NCBI RefSeq assembly: GCF_002835735.1
Contig: NZ_PISD01000019.1
Span: 62,001-126,000, forward strand
DNA from: Cytobacillus horneckiae
GTDB lineage: Bacteria > Bacillota > Bacilli > Bacillales > Cytobacillaceae
Reading direction: 5' to 3'
Length of the DNA stretch: 64,000 nt
The translations under genes and the position numbers were made by a program. Shown piece after piece: positions 19,314-27,861 of this stretch. Below the pieces are notes generated by a model, which worked only from the letters and a program-made list of their open reading frames with translations, searched no databases and had not been told where the DNA came from. Each line of letters starts with the position of its first letter. The first letter of the stretch is position 1.

Positions 19314-19535
19314 CGTTAATGTTGATAGTCAAAATATCTGTAACCATTATGAGGGCTGTGAGATCGAGTTCCATATAATATTTACACCATTTCATTTAAG
19401 AATGCTCATAGAATACGGTGATAAAATGAAAGCGAAGCATATATATAGAAATTATTGTTTTTTTATATGAAAAATTTTTTATAAAACGTTGAATGCGTTA
19501 TAATGATTTAATGTACTACTTTTTAAGGAGGATCC

Positions 19536-20606
19536 ATGAAATTAAGTAAATCAATGGTTCGGAAGGCATTTATTATTTTGGCTTTAGTTATAGCAGCAGT
19601 CTTTATTTATTTTAATTTCTCAGCTTTTATGCCAGTCTTATTAGCTCTTTTGACTGCATTAATTTTTGAACCATTTGTAAGAATGTGTCAAAAATACCTC
19701 AAAAGTGAGAAACGGATTTACTCAGTTACAATAATATTTTTGTTATTTGTTTTCATATGCAGTTTAGTACTATACATAAGCATTAAATATGTTTTTGGGA
19801 AGATTTATGATTGGTCATTGCTTGTTCCTCAATATGCAATCGAAATTGAGAGAGCCATTAATAAGACGATCAAAAATCTGCAGCAATATTTAGAAGGCAT
19901 CCCTGAAGGTGATCTCTTAATTACTGAACTGAATAATTTTACCCATAGTATTATTGAAAAAGTGATGCTATTCGCAACAAATGTTCTTGGGCTATTGGCA
20001 GATTGGCTTCAGGCTATACCAAATATGCTTTTTGTAGGTATATTTTATTTGATTATCCTCTTCCTATTTAGCCTTGAGCTTCCTAAAATAAAAAATAACT
20101 TTTTCAAACTGTTCAAACCGGAAACATCCACTAAACTTCGATATGTAACTCAAAAAATGGGAACTGTATTCCTTGGCTATTGGAAAGCCCAATTTATTTT
20201 GAGTGTTGGTGTATTTTTAATATGTTACCTATGCTTGTTGTTTATTTCTCCCAATTTAGCTTTGCTTATGTCATTCATTATTTGGATTGTAGATATTATT
20301 CCTTTATATGTAGGACCTGCGCTTGTACTTGTTCCTTGGGGATTAATTGTCATTTTACTCGGAAATACAGCGGCAGGGATTCAATTAATGATATTGGCAT
20401 TAGTATTACTAATTGTTAGGCGGATCATTGAGCCGAAAGTACTAGGTGACTCTATTGGTCTCAATGCATTGCCGACAGTATTATCGATGTATTTCGGCTA
20501 TGTCTTCTTTGGCGTAATGGGTCTGATTGCTGGTCCGTTCGTATATATTGCGATTCGTTCAGCAAAAGAAGCTGGGCTGTTTGATCGAAAAACTATTGAA
20601 TCTTAA
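19536..20606 (+). CDS. AI-2E family transporter, YtvI-like
   Basis: A 356-residue membrane protein of the AI-2E exporter superfamily (UPF0118), with about eight helices. The C-terminal core carries family signatures: WIVDIIPLYVGPALVLVPWG, RRIIEPKVLGDSIGL and FGVMGLIAGP. The length and end (EAGLFD) resemble the sporulation membrane protein YtvI more than YrrI or YueF, but this is judged by eye. Ribosome site AAGGAGGA precedes the ATG. The terminator that follows also overlaps the ribosome site of the next gene. Confidence 0.75.
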   Translation: MKLSKSMVRKAFIILALVIAAVFIYFNFSAFMPVLLALLTALIFEPFVRMCQKYLKSEKRIYSVTIIFLLFVFICSLVLYISIKYVFGKIYDWSLLVPQYAIEIERAINKTIKNLQQYLEGIPEGDLLITELNNFTHSIIEKVMLFATNVLGLLADWLQAIPNMLFVGIFYLIILFLFSLELPKIKNNFFKLFKPETSTKLRYVTQKMGTVFLGYWKAQFILSVGVFLICYLCLLFISPNLALLMSFIIWIVDIIPLYVGPALVLVPWGLIVILLGNTAAGIQLMILALVLLIVRRIIEPKVLGDSIGLNALPTVLSMYFGYVFFGVMGLIAGPFVYIAIRSAKEAGLFDRKTIES

Positions 20607-20658
20607 TGGATATTATTAGTAATAATGGACGAATGACTCCGAATTCTGAAACTTTAAC

Positions 20659-20695
20659 ATGCCTTCTCCGTATTTAAGCAGGGGAGGCATTTTTT
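20659..20695 (+). terminator. Terminator overlapping the ribosome site of the downstream lipoprotein gene
   Basis: Stem ATGCCTTCTC/GGGGAGGCAT (10 pairs, two of them G-U) followed by TTTTTT. The right arm GGGGAGG is also the likely ribosome site of the ATG at 20696. Confidence 0.65.
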
Positions 20696-21970
20696 ATGAA
20701 GAAATTTGTTCTGGTTATTATATTTACTAGTTTGTTTGCTTTATTTGGAGGATGTTCCAACAATGATAAGGAGGAGGAATTAGTGCCAGTAAATAACGAA
20801 ATCGCAGGTGCATGGGAAGGGTCGATTGACATACCACAATCTCCATTACCCATTATTCTTAAATTAGAGGAAGGGGGCGGAAGCTTATCGGTTCCTGTTC
20901 AAAATATGCATGATTATCCTTTTTCGAATGTGGTGTATAACGGGAATGAAGCAAATATTAACATTGACCTAAGTGGTTCACAAATTACAATAAAGCTAGC
21001 CTACGATAATGGAAAATTACAAGGCACTTTTACGCAAAATGGCGGATCCTTTCCGTTAGAATTAACAAGACATGAAAAGGAAGAAGTAACATACTCAGAA
21101 ATTGAGGTCGAAGTAGATGGAGGTAAATTAAAAGCAGCCTTGGAATTACCTGAAAAAGATGGTCCATATCCAGTTTCAATCATCGTTGCTGGTTCTGGAC
21201 CAACGGACAAAAACGGGAATACGATCGGTGCACCAGGGAAGAATGATAGCTTGAAAATGTTGGCAGAAAGTCTCGCATCAGAAGGGATAGCATCTATTAG
21301 ATTCGATAAAAGAGGGATCGGCGAAAATGCTCAATTGTCTGTCAAAGAGGAAGATTTAAGATTTGAGAATTTAATATCAGATGTTGAACAGCTTATAAAA
21401 TTTGCAAGTACTGATGAACAATTCACTTCAGTCAATGTAATTGGTCATAGTGAAGGATCGCTAATTGGGATGGTAGCAGCGCAAAATCAAAGAGCAGATC
21501 GTTTTATCTCTATTGCCGGTCCTGCAAGGTCAGCAGATTTAATCCTTCAAGATCAATTAAAGGAACAGCTGCCACCGGAATTAATGATAGAGACAGAAGA
21601 GATTATTGCTAAGTTAGTTAAAGGAGATACAGTAAATGATGTCTCGAATGAATTGCAAGCATTATTTAGACCGTCTGTTCAGCCATATTTAATATCATGG
21701 TTTTCCTATGAACCGAAAAGCACAATAAAAGAATTGAACATGGACGTTTTAATCATAAATGGAACAAACGACCTTCAAGTACCGCAAAGTGAGGCAGTAA
21801 TGTTAAAACAAGCGAAATCCAATGCGGAAATAGTCATCATTGACGAAATGAATCACGTTTTAAAGCAAGCACCAAGAGATCGTGAGGAAAACCTTGCTAC
21901 GTATTTTAATCCTGAGCTACCATTAATGCCTGAGTTCGTAAGTTCTATAACAGATTTTTTACTTCGATAA
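20696..21970 (+). CDS. Lipoprotein alpha/beta hydrolase
   Basis: A 424-residue exported hydrolase. The signal peptide MKKFVLVIIFTSLFALFGGC ends in a lipobox cysteine. Residues about 35-125 form a beta-rich domain (GAWEGSIDIP ... GTFTQNGGSFPLELTR) seen in front of several bacterial esterases. The hydrolase fold follows: oxyanion stretch IIVAGSGPTDKNG, nucleophile GHSEG (IGHSEGSLIGM), acid DVLIINGTNDLQVP and histidine EMNHVLKQAP, so the catalytic triad is intact. Substrate unknown; ester or peptide hydrolysis at the cell surface is inferred. Confidence 0.85.
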   Translation: MKKFVLVIIFTSLFALFGGCSNNDKEEELVPVNNEIAGAWEGSIDIPQSPLPIILKLEEGGGSLSVPVQNMHDYPFSNVVYNGNEANINIDLSGSQITIKLAYDNGKLQGTFTQNGGSFPLELTRHEKEEVTYSEIEVEVDGGKLKAALELPEKDGPYPVSIIVAGSGPTDKNGNTIGAPGKNDSLKMLAESLASEGIASIRFDKRGIGENAQLSVKEEDLRFENLISDVEQLIKFASTDEQFTSVNVIGHSEGSLIGMVAAQNQRADRFISIAGPARSADLILQDQLKEQLPPELMIETEEIIAKLVKGDTVNDVSNELQALFRPSVQPYLISWFSYEPKSTIKELNMDVLIINGTNDLQVPQSEAVMLKQAKSNAEIVIIDEMNHVLKQAPRDREENLATYFNPELPLMPEFVSSITDFLLR

Positions 21971-22279
21971 ATCGAAGATAATATGCATATATCTCCGTGA
22001 AGCGGTAGAAAAATACTCTGTTCACAGAGATAAAATCAATAGATACTCAAAAACTCGCTCACATACTAAATCTGATATATCTCTCACAGTTTAAAAATAA
22101 CTTTTAACAATAAATTCGCAAACCCTATTAAATAATTAATGAAATACAAAATTAAATACGTTGATCAAACATTAAACCGCTTTTTCACTGCGGTTTTTTA
22201 TTTTAGACATATCTTTCAAAAGGTCCCCTTATCTTAATATAGAATATTACATTCATGCCGCATTTTAAGGAGTAAAAAA
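21971..22279. other. Intergenic region with an inverted 12-mer pair and a terminator
   Basis: Holds TATCTCCGTGAA (21990-22001) and its near-complement TTCACAGAGATA (22021-22032); the same 12-mer forms a perfect hairpin at 56499-56530. A terminator follows at 22174. The rest is AT-rich without a supported gene. Confidence 0.45.
22174..22203 (+). terminator. Rho-independent terminator
   Basis: Stem AAACCGC/GCGGTTT with a nine-base loop and T-run, about 200 bases after the hydrolase stop. Confidence 0.8.
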
Positions 22280-22759
22280 ATGAAATTAAGCCTTCGACCA
22301 ATAAATAAATCAATTGCTGAAGAGATTCTGAAATGGAAGTATGATCCGCCATATGATTTTTATAATAACCGTTTAAGTGATGAATCGCTTAAAGAGTTGC
22401 TCGAGAATAACTATTATACTGTATTTAATGAAGGTGAGTTATTCGGCTTTTTTTGCTATGGAAAATCTGCTCAAGTGCCAATTGGACACCAATATAGTGT
22501 ATATCGTGATGACCAAGTAGATATTGGTTTAGGTCTAGCACCAATTCAAACAGGCAGGGGAAATGGCAAAGCATTTTTGGAATTTATTTTTCATCATGCA
22601 ATAAAGAAATTTGGAAATAAACCATTAAGGTTAACAGTTGCAAATTTTAATAAGCGAGCAATTCATTTATATGAAAAAATGGGCTTTGAAAAAACAAAAG
22701 AGCTTTCGAATGGACATACATTATTTTTTGTTATGGTTAAAAATGTTGATTGTTTGTAA
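22280..22759 (+). CDS. GNAT acetyltransferase
   Basis: A 159-residue acetyltransferase. The start LSLRPINKSIAEEILKWKYDPPYDFYNN matches a RimI-like group common in Bacillus (shown here only in part). The acetyl-CoA loop is QTGRGNGKAFLEFI and the C-terminal motif NKRAIHLYEKMGFEK. Ribosome site AAGGAG. The substrate is unknown. About 60 bases after it is a 16-codon frame behind a good ribosome site that I do not call. Confidence 0.8.
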   Translation: MKLSLRPINKSIAEEILKWKYDPPYDFYNNRLSDESLKELLENNYYTVFNEGELFGFFCYGKSAQVPIGHQYSVYRDDQVDIGLGLAPIQTGRGNGKAFLEFIFHHAIKKFGNKPLRLTVANFNKRAIHLYEKMGFEKTKELSNGHTLFFVMVKNVDCL

Positions 22760-22880
22760 ATTAGGAAGGGATTTAGATGGAAAAATCAGAATATATAATC
22801 TTAGGATTTTTTTATCTTTTCGCTTAATGCATGAATGAAAGCGTTTTATTTTGCAGCTTGAATAAAGGAGGAATAAATAA

Positions 22881-24536
22881 ATGTCTAAATTACTAAGTAT
22901 AACTGTAGGTCAATTATTAGAGGATAAAGCAGCATTGCATCCTGATCACGAGGCTCTTGTATACGCGGATAGAGATTTGAGACTTTCTTATAGTGAATTT
23001 AATGATTATTGCCGTAACATCGCAAAGGGCCTGATAAAACTTGGTATAGAAAAAGGGGAACATATGGCGATATGGGCAACAAATACGCCAGAATGGGTGA
23101 CAACTCAATTTGCAACAGGCAAAATGGGAGCTGTGCTTGTCACAGTTAATACCAATTATCGGACTTCCGAATTAGAGTATTTATTAAAGCAATCTGATAC
23201 GACAACGATTTTATTAATGGAAAAATTTCGTGGCGATTCATATATAGATATGCTTTATGAAATTGTTCCTGAATTAAAAAACTCTGAACCAGGGCAATTA
23301 AAGAGTGAAAAATTGCCTTTCTTGAAAAATGTCATTGTACTTGGCGATAATAAATTTCCGGGGACCTTTAGTTGGAATGACATTATAGAGTTAAGTCGGG
23401 ATGTAGAGGAGTCAGTGCTTAATGAACGACTTAATGGGCTTGATCCAGAAGATGTGATTAATATGCAGTACACATCAGGAACTACAGGATTTCCAAAAGG
23501 TGTCATGCTCACTCATAATAATGTCGTTAATAATGCATACAATATTGCTCATTGCATGAAGCTTGATAAAGCCGACAGACTATGTATTCCTGTACCTTTT
23601 TTTCATTGCTTCGGATGCGTCATTGGAACATTAGCATGTGTATCAGTTGGCGGTACTATGGTACCTGTACAAGAATTTAGTCCAAAAAAAGTTATGATGA
23701 CAGTACAAAATGAAAAATGTACAGCGCTCCATGGCGTGCCAACCATGTTTATATCAGAGCTCAATGATCCTGAGTTTAACAATTATAATCTTTCTTCATT
23801 AAGAACTGGAGTGATGGCTGGTTCAAATTGTCCAATTGAAGTGATGAAAGCAGTGATAGAAAAAATGGGTGTGTCAGAAATCACCATTTGTTATGGGCAA
23901 ACGGAATCTTCACCAGTGATTACTCAAACACGAACGGATGATCCTATCGAACTTCGCGTCGAGTCTGTCGGAAGAGCTTTGCCGAATGTAGAAGTCAGAA
24001 TTGTTCAGCCTGGTACAAATGATGAAGTTCCACTAGGAGAGCAGGGCGAACTATGTACGAGGGGCTATCATGTGATGAAAGGATACTATAACAACCATGA
24101 AGCTACTACCCAAGCGATTGATGAAGAAGGATGGCTTCATACAGGAGATTTAGCTGTTATGGACGAGAATGGCTACTGCCGGGTAACTGGAAGGTTAAAA
24201 GATATGATCATTCGCGGCGGGGAAAATATTTATCCTCGTGAAATTGAAGAATTTCTATATACTCACCCAGAAATCCTGGATGTACAGGTTGTCGGTATTC
24301 CAGATTCCATCTTTGGAGAAGAAGTAGTGGCATGGGTCATACCGAAAGCTGAATCGACCTTAACAAGTGATGATGTTCGCGCATATTGTAAAGGCAAGAT
24401 CTCCCGTTTCAAAATTCCGAAGTACATCGAGTTTACTGACAAATACCCAATGACAGCTTCAGGAAAAATTCAAAAGTTTCGATTACGAGAGCAAGCTATA
24501 CAAACTGTTGATAAACACAATGCGGCTATTGAATAA
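22881..24536 (+). CDS. Acyl-CoA synthetase (AMP-forming), YngI-like
   Basis: A 551-residue ANL-superfamily ligase that activates a carboxylic acid with ATP and CoA. Motifs in order: YTSGTTGFPKG (ATP loop), CYGQTESSP, WLHTGDLAVMDENGY, GRLKDMIIRGGENIYPREIE (hinge) and the C-terminal catalytic lysine in TASGKIQKFRLRE. The layout and sequence resemble B. subtilis YngI and medium/long-chain fatty acyl-CoA synthetases. Ribosome site AAAGGAGGAATAA. Monocistronic as far as can be seen; no clear FadR operator is visible. Confidence 0.88.
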   Translation: MSKLLSITVGQLLEDKAALHPDHEALVYADRDLRLSYSEFNDYCRNIAKGLIKLGIEKGEHMAIWATNTPEWVTTQFATGKMGAVLVTVNTNYRTSELEYLLKQSDTTTILLMEKFRGDSYIDMLYEIVPELKNSEPGQLKSEKLPFLKNVIVLGDNKFPGTFSWNDIIELSRDVEESVLNERLNGLDPEDVINMQYTSGTTGFPKGVMLTHNNVVNNAYNIAHCMKLDKADRLCIPVPFFHCFGCVIGTLACVSVGGTMVPVQEFSPKKVMMTVQNEKCTALHGVPTMFISELNDPEFNNYNLSSLRTGVMAGSNCPIEVMKAVIEKMGVSEITICYGQTESSPVITQTRTDDPIELRVESVGRALPNVEVRIVQPGTNDEVPLGEQGELCTRGYHVMKGYYNNHEATTQAIDEEGWLHTGDLAVMDENGYCRVTGRLKDMIIRGGENIYPREIEEFLYTHPEILDVQVVGIPDSIFGEEVVAWVIPKAESTLTSDDVRAYCKGKISRFKIPKYIEFTDKYPMTASGKIQKFRLREQAIQTVDKHNAAIE

Positions 24537-24654
24537 TTAATAATATTACTGTTCTGTAAAGATAGTTAGTCATTAAAGGTGCTTAGCCTGCTGATGTTGA
24601 ATAATTCTAGGTAAGTCAATTTATCAATTGTTAACGTCAAGGAGGACTTTATTA

Positions 24655-25536
24655 GTGGTTCAGTCAGCTAAGCTATTCGTTTATGGGACATTACGTAAAA
24701 ATGAAAGGTATCATCATTTAATGAACGATTGTACTTTAATAGCAGAACAAGCGTGGGTGCATGGCCAGTTGTTTGACTCTGGCCAAGGATACCCATCACT
24801 GTTGACCAGCGAAAATAATAAAGAAAAAGCATTTGGAGAGCTATATGAAGTAACCTTAGCGCAATTAGAGTTGATTGATAAACTGGAAGATTATGTACCA
24901 GGACGAAAGAATAATCTATACGAACGAATTAGTTTAACTATTTATACAGATAAAGGAAAAGAGACTGCTTATGTTTATGTGGCAAATGAAGCTGGGGGAA
25001 GACTTCATCCGATAAAATATGGCGATTGGAAGCTAGACCATCTAATGAAGAATCGACCTGAAAAAACGCATTATTTTGCTTATGGTTCATGCATGGATAC
25101 CGAAAGATTCCTTAATGCGAATGTAGGTCATTTTTTCAAAAAAGTAATCGGTGTGGCTGTCTTAGAAAAATATTCAATGAAATATACGTTCTCAACTTCA
25201 GATGGCGGCCGAGCTGACCTCATTGAAGATGGGGGAAGGACTGAAGGCATTCTTTATGAGGTTCCATATGAAGGTGTTGAATATTTGTTTAAAAGAGAAG
25301 GTTTCTATAATAACTACTACAGACCAACCTTTGTAGATATCGTAGCAAATGATACGGTTATAAAGAGCGCTCTAACATTTCATGTGTATGAAAAATTAGA
25401 GGAAGCGGCGCCGCCCATTCATTATGCAACAGAAATTTTACGAGGATCAAAAGGAAGGGTAAGTGAAGAATATTATAGACACCTCATTCATTCATTAAAG
25501 AAACTCAACGTCAAAATCGAAAATATACATGTTTAA
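24655..25536 (+). CDS. Tandem gamma-glutamylcyclotransferase-fold protein (YkqA-like)
   Basis: About 293 residues with two copies of the gamma-glutamylcyclotransferase/AIG2 fold. The first begins LFVYGTLRKNERYHHLM and has the FGELYEV stretch; the second begins YFAYGSCMDTERF and has EGILYEVPYEGVEYL. The YGTL/YGS motifs bind the gamma-glutamyl group. Arrangement resembles B. subtilis YkqA. The GTG start is nine bases after AAGGAGG; a frame extending nine codons upstream runs through that site. The substrate is unknown (gamma-glutamyl amines or peptides by family). Confidence 0.8.
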   Translation: MVQSAKLFVYGTLRKNERYHHLMNDCTLIAEQAWVHGQLFDSGQGYPSLLTSENNKEKAFGELYEVTLAQLELIDKLEDYVPGRKNNLYERISLTIYTDKGKETAYVYVANEAGGRLHPIKYGDWKLDHLMKNRPEKTHYFAYGSCMDTERFLNANVGHFFKKVIGVAVLEKYSMKYTFSTSDGGRADLIEDGGRTEGILYEVPYEGVEYLFKREGFYNNYYRPTFVDIVANDTVIKSALTFHVYEKLEEAAPPIHYATEILRGSKGRVSEEYYRHLIHSLKKLNVKIENIHV

Positions 25537-25594
25537 TTCAGGCTATAAAGGTGGTATATACAAATGTCACCAAAGATGAAAGAAGGTCAACCAT

Positions 25595-25810
25595 ATGAAA
25601 TTAATGGCGGATAATAGCTTCTTTGAAATAGTCTATGATCAACAGCAATTTAATTATTTGGAATTTATTAGAATTGATTACATTTGCGATATTGTATATA
25701 TGACATTTAAAAACATTTTCACGAGCGAAATGTATACGTTTGAAAAAGAGAAAATCAGCAATTTAACGAAGATTATTAATAATTTTCCTGGTTTTTTGGC
25801 AAATCATTAG
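25595..25810 (+). CDS. Hypothetical protein, 71 residues
   Basis: An acidic, aromatic-rich small protein, beginning MKLMADNSFFEIVYDQ, probably beta-stranded, without cysteines or a membrane helix. Family not recognised. Its own ribosome site is weak (GAAGGTC). A 16-codon frame starting at 25564 behind a good AAAGGTGG site overlaps its start in another frame and could couple translation. It lies between the cyclotransferase gene and the DUF6501-like gene. Confidence 0.5.
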   Translation: MKLMADNSFFEIVYDQQQFNYLEFIRIDYICDIVYMTFKNIFTSEMYTFEKEKISNLTKIINNFPGFLANH

Positions 25811-25878
25811 AATCCTGTTGCAGACATTGTTTCGTTTTCTTTATACTATAGTGGAGAGAACTTGAAGGAGTGGCATAG

Positions 25879-26082
25879 ATGATTCATGAAAATTGGCAAG
25901 AGCGTGAAACAATTAAGAAAGTAAAATGTATACATACAAATGCAGCTAAATATATTGTGAACCGTGCTTTAACTGAGGGTAAAATTTATGACGTGAAAAA
26001 CGAAACCGAAGAGTTTTATTTTATCGTTGATAATTCAGGTAAAGTCAGTGGTTTTTACAAAGATTATTTTCAAGAAGCTTAA
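25879..26082 (+). CDS. DUF6501-like small protein
   Basis: A 67-residue protein starting MIHENWQERETIKKVKCIHT with the pattern ALTEGKIYDVKNETEEFYFI and GKVSGFYKDYFQEA, as in a conserved small Bacillus family (DUF6501). It looks like an SH3-type small barrel; function unknown. Ribosome site GAAGGAGTGG. A strong terminator follows. Confidence 0.65.
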   Translation: MIHENWQERETIKKVKCIHTNAAKYIVNRALTEGKIYDVKNETEEFYFIVDNSGKVSGFYKDYFQEA

Positions 26083-26091
26083 ATATTTAAG

Positions 26092-26132
26092 TGAAAGAAA
26101 ACTGTCAGTAAAATACTGACAGTTTTCTTGTT
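26092..26132 (+). terminator. Terminator after the DUF6501-like gene
   Basis: Long stem AAGAAAACTGTCAGTA/TACTGACAGTTTTCTT with an AAA loop. The next 200 bases, to 26332, hold no gene; a hairpin CCACAGAACGTGG (26276-26288) recurs in inverse orientation at 57393. Confidence 0.9.
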
Positions 26133-26332
26133 GTTTTATTTTTTAACTTAAGCGCAACCCAAATAATACAGTGTATTTAATCAATACAGCACCATGCATT
26201 TTTGCCTAACAGAGACTAGCAGCTCTATGGCGTTTGCCTTATGCTTGCACATGATGCAGGTTATGCGGACGCTCTCCACAGAACGTGGAGTATAAATCCA
26301 AGCTCGACCCTTGGCCTAGCCAACCTGCTTTT

Positions 26333-26911
26333 TTATTCACGATCTGGGAAGATTCTTCTTACAGTTTCATTGAATTCTTCGAAGAATCCTTCAACTGGTT
26401 TGCCAGCTTGGACATCATTTGCATAAGTGTCGATGCGGTTATAAAAATCAGGGTTCACTGACACATAAACTTGATCGATATCCTGATCTGCTGCTTTCAC
26501 TTGATCGGAGATTTTTTGTTCAATGTCTTTAGTCAGCTCTTGACCTTCTCCGCCGGAAAGTGTAGCTGCAACATAAGCATTGTTATCAGTGACGATGACG
26601 CGTGCTCTGTTTACCTCTTCCATATCTGTCACTTTTTCAGCTGCTTTGTCTGCTACTTCCATCCTGTTATTATTATTGTTGTTGTTGTTGTTGTTGTTGT
26701 TATTATTTTCAAAACCAACATTTCTTGTATGGATATTATGATCTATACTTGGGTCATTACGATTATTGTTGTTATCATAATTTACCCTTGCTGGGTCATG
26801 CATATCAGGAGCACGGTTAGCAGTATCATTCACATTATTACCATTATTCATGCCGCATGCTGAAAGCAAGATAGCACTCGATAAAGCGACGGAAAATATT
26901 TTTGATTTCAA
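26333..26911 (-). CDS. YhcN/YlaJ-family sporulation lipoprotein
   Basis: About 192 residues. TTG start eight bases after GGAAAGG (the ATG three codons earlier abuts the ribosome site). Signal peptide MKSKIFSVALSSAILLSAC with lipobox Cys, then a disordered Asn-rich region containing 14 consecutive Asn, then the YhcN/YlaJ domain (MEVADKAAEKVTDMEEVNRA, VIVTDNNAYVAATL, KISDQVKAADQDIDQVYVS). Members are found in spore membranes. The Asn run is coded by ATT/GTT (minus AAT/AAC) triplets, a microsatellite that can change length without shifting frame. Confidence 0.85.
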   Translation of the reverse strand: MKSKIFSVALSSAILLSACGMNNGNNVNDTANRAPDMHDPARVNYDNNNNRNDPSIDHNIHTRNVGFENNNNNNNNNNNNNNRMEVADKAAEKVTDMEEVNRARVIVTDNNAYVAATLSGGEGQELTKDIEQKISDQVKAADQDIDQVYVSVNPDFYNRIDTYANDVQAGKPVEGFFEEFNETVRRIFPDRE

Positions 26912-27037
26912 GTAAATCATCCTTTCCATTATTATTTTTTCACACTTAGGTTTCCAAAATAATCGGACCTTATTCATGTTTTTAAAATGGTTTAAGTTTA
27001 TATTGCAAAATGTATTGACGTAATAGGAGGGGATAGG

Positions 27038-27421
27038 ATGACATATTTATACATAGGTATTGGAGGCATGATAGGAGCTCTTCTGAGGTTTTTGATTTCC
27101 CAAGTAGTTGTTCAAATTTGGGATAGTCCGTTTCCGCTTGCTACCTTCATCGTTAATATTGTAGGTGCTTTCTTTTTAGGATTATTAACTGCCATTAGTC
27201 ATCGATTAAAGGAAAAACTGCGATTGGCAGTAGGGACTGGCGCCATTGGTTCGTTTACGACTCTATCAGCGCTAAGCGGAGAAACAATGCTCTTAATCGA
27301 CCATGCATTATATATAAGTGCTGTTTTCTACATGGTTGCTAGTGCATTAGGAGGATTGTTAGCTGCTTTTGGCGGATATAATCTTGGCAATAAGAGAAAC
27401 GAGGGCAATGCAGTCCAATGA
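27038..27421 (+). CDS. crcB: Fluoride channel CrcB/FluC, first copy
   Basis: A 127-residue four-helix membrane protein of the Fluc family, which exports fluoride as a dual-topology or heterodimeric channel. Signatures: GIGGMIGALLRFLIS, FPLATFIVNIVGAFFLG and GAIGSFTTLSAL (the conserved Phe box). It overlaps the second copy by ATGA, a usual layout where the two proteins form antiparallel heterodimers. Ribosome site AGGAGGGGAT. I looked for a fluoride riboswitch upstream and saw none. Confidence 0.92.
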   Translation: MTYLYIGIGGMIGALLRFLISQVVVQIWDSPFPLATFIVNIVGAFFLGLLTAISHRLKEKLRLAVGTGAIGSFTTLSALSGETMLLIDHALYISAVFYMVASALGGLLAAFGGYNLGNKRNEGNAVQ

Positions 27422-27768
27422 TGATTCAATTAGTATCTATAGCTTTAGGAGGATTTTGCGGAGCAATTATCAGATATATGGCAACTAGCTTTATCCAAAA
27501 TAAATTCAATTCGCAGTTCCCAATTGGTACATTATCTGTCAATTTACTAGGTTCTTTCTTGTTAGGTGCTCTTTTATCGTTAGATGTAAGTAAAAATATT
27601 TACGTTTTGTTAGGAATTGGATTTCTAGGTTCCTTTACCACCTTTTCAACATTTGTTGTAGAAGTGATGCAACAATGGCTTACCAGAAATAAGCTAATTG
27701 CAGCAATTTATTTAGCTGTTACATATATTGGCGGCTTGTTATGCGCTGTACTTGGGTATATGCTTTAA
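27418..27768 (+). CDS. crcB: Fluoride channel CrcB/FluC, second copy
   Basis: A 116-residue partner of the preceding channel, with GGFCGAIIRYMATSFI, FPIGTLSVNLLGSFLLG and GFLGSFTTFSTF. The start overlaps the stop of the first copy (ATGA), so translation is probably coupled. Paired paralogues of this kind usually assemble as a heterodimer with two pores. Confidence 0.92.
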   Translation: MMIQLVSIALGGFCGAIIRYMATSFIQNKFNSQFPIGTLSVNLLGSFLLGALLSLDVSKNIYVLLGIGFLGSFTTFSTFVVEVMQQWLTRNKLIAAIYLAVTYIGGLLCAVLGYML

Positions 27769-27861
27769 TTAATAATTAGAATATTGCACTATTTTCACTA
27801 TTCTTAATTGATGTCAAGTGGAATAAGTTATATAAATAGAGAGTGAGGAAGAGGGGAGCTA

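Noticed and set aside
19279-19470. 63-codon frame after the GNAT gene
   Set aside because: It starts at a terminator hairpin and has no ribosome site.
22800-22880. FadR operator upstream of the acyl-CoA synthetase
   Set aside because: Only a half-site TGAATGA is present; the required inverted second half is missing.
26471-26863. 130-codon plus-strand frame opposite the YhcN-like gene
   Set aside because: Antisense shadow of a well supported lipoprotein; its poly-Val run comes from the Asn microsatellite.
26911-27038. Fluoride riboswitch before the crcB pair
   Set aside because: The 127-base spacer shows no crcB-motif pseudoknot sequence; it is AT-rich with only the ribosome site.
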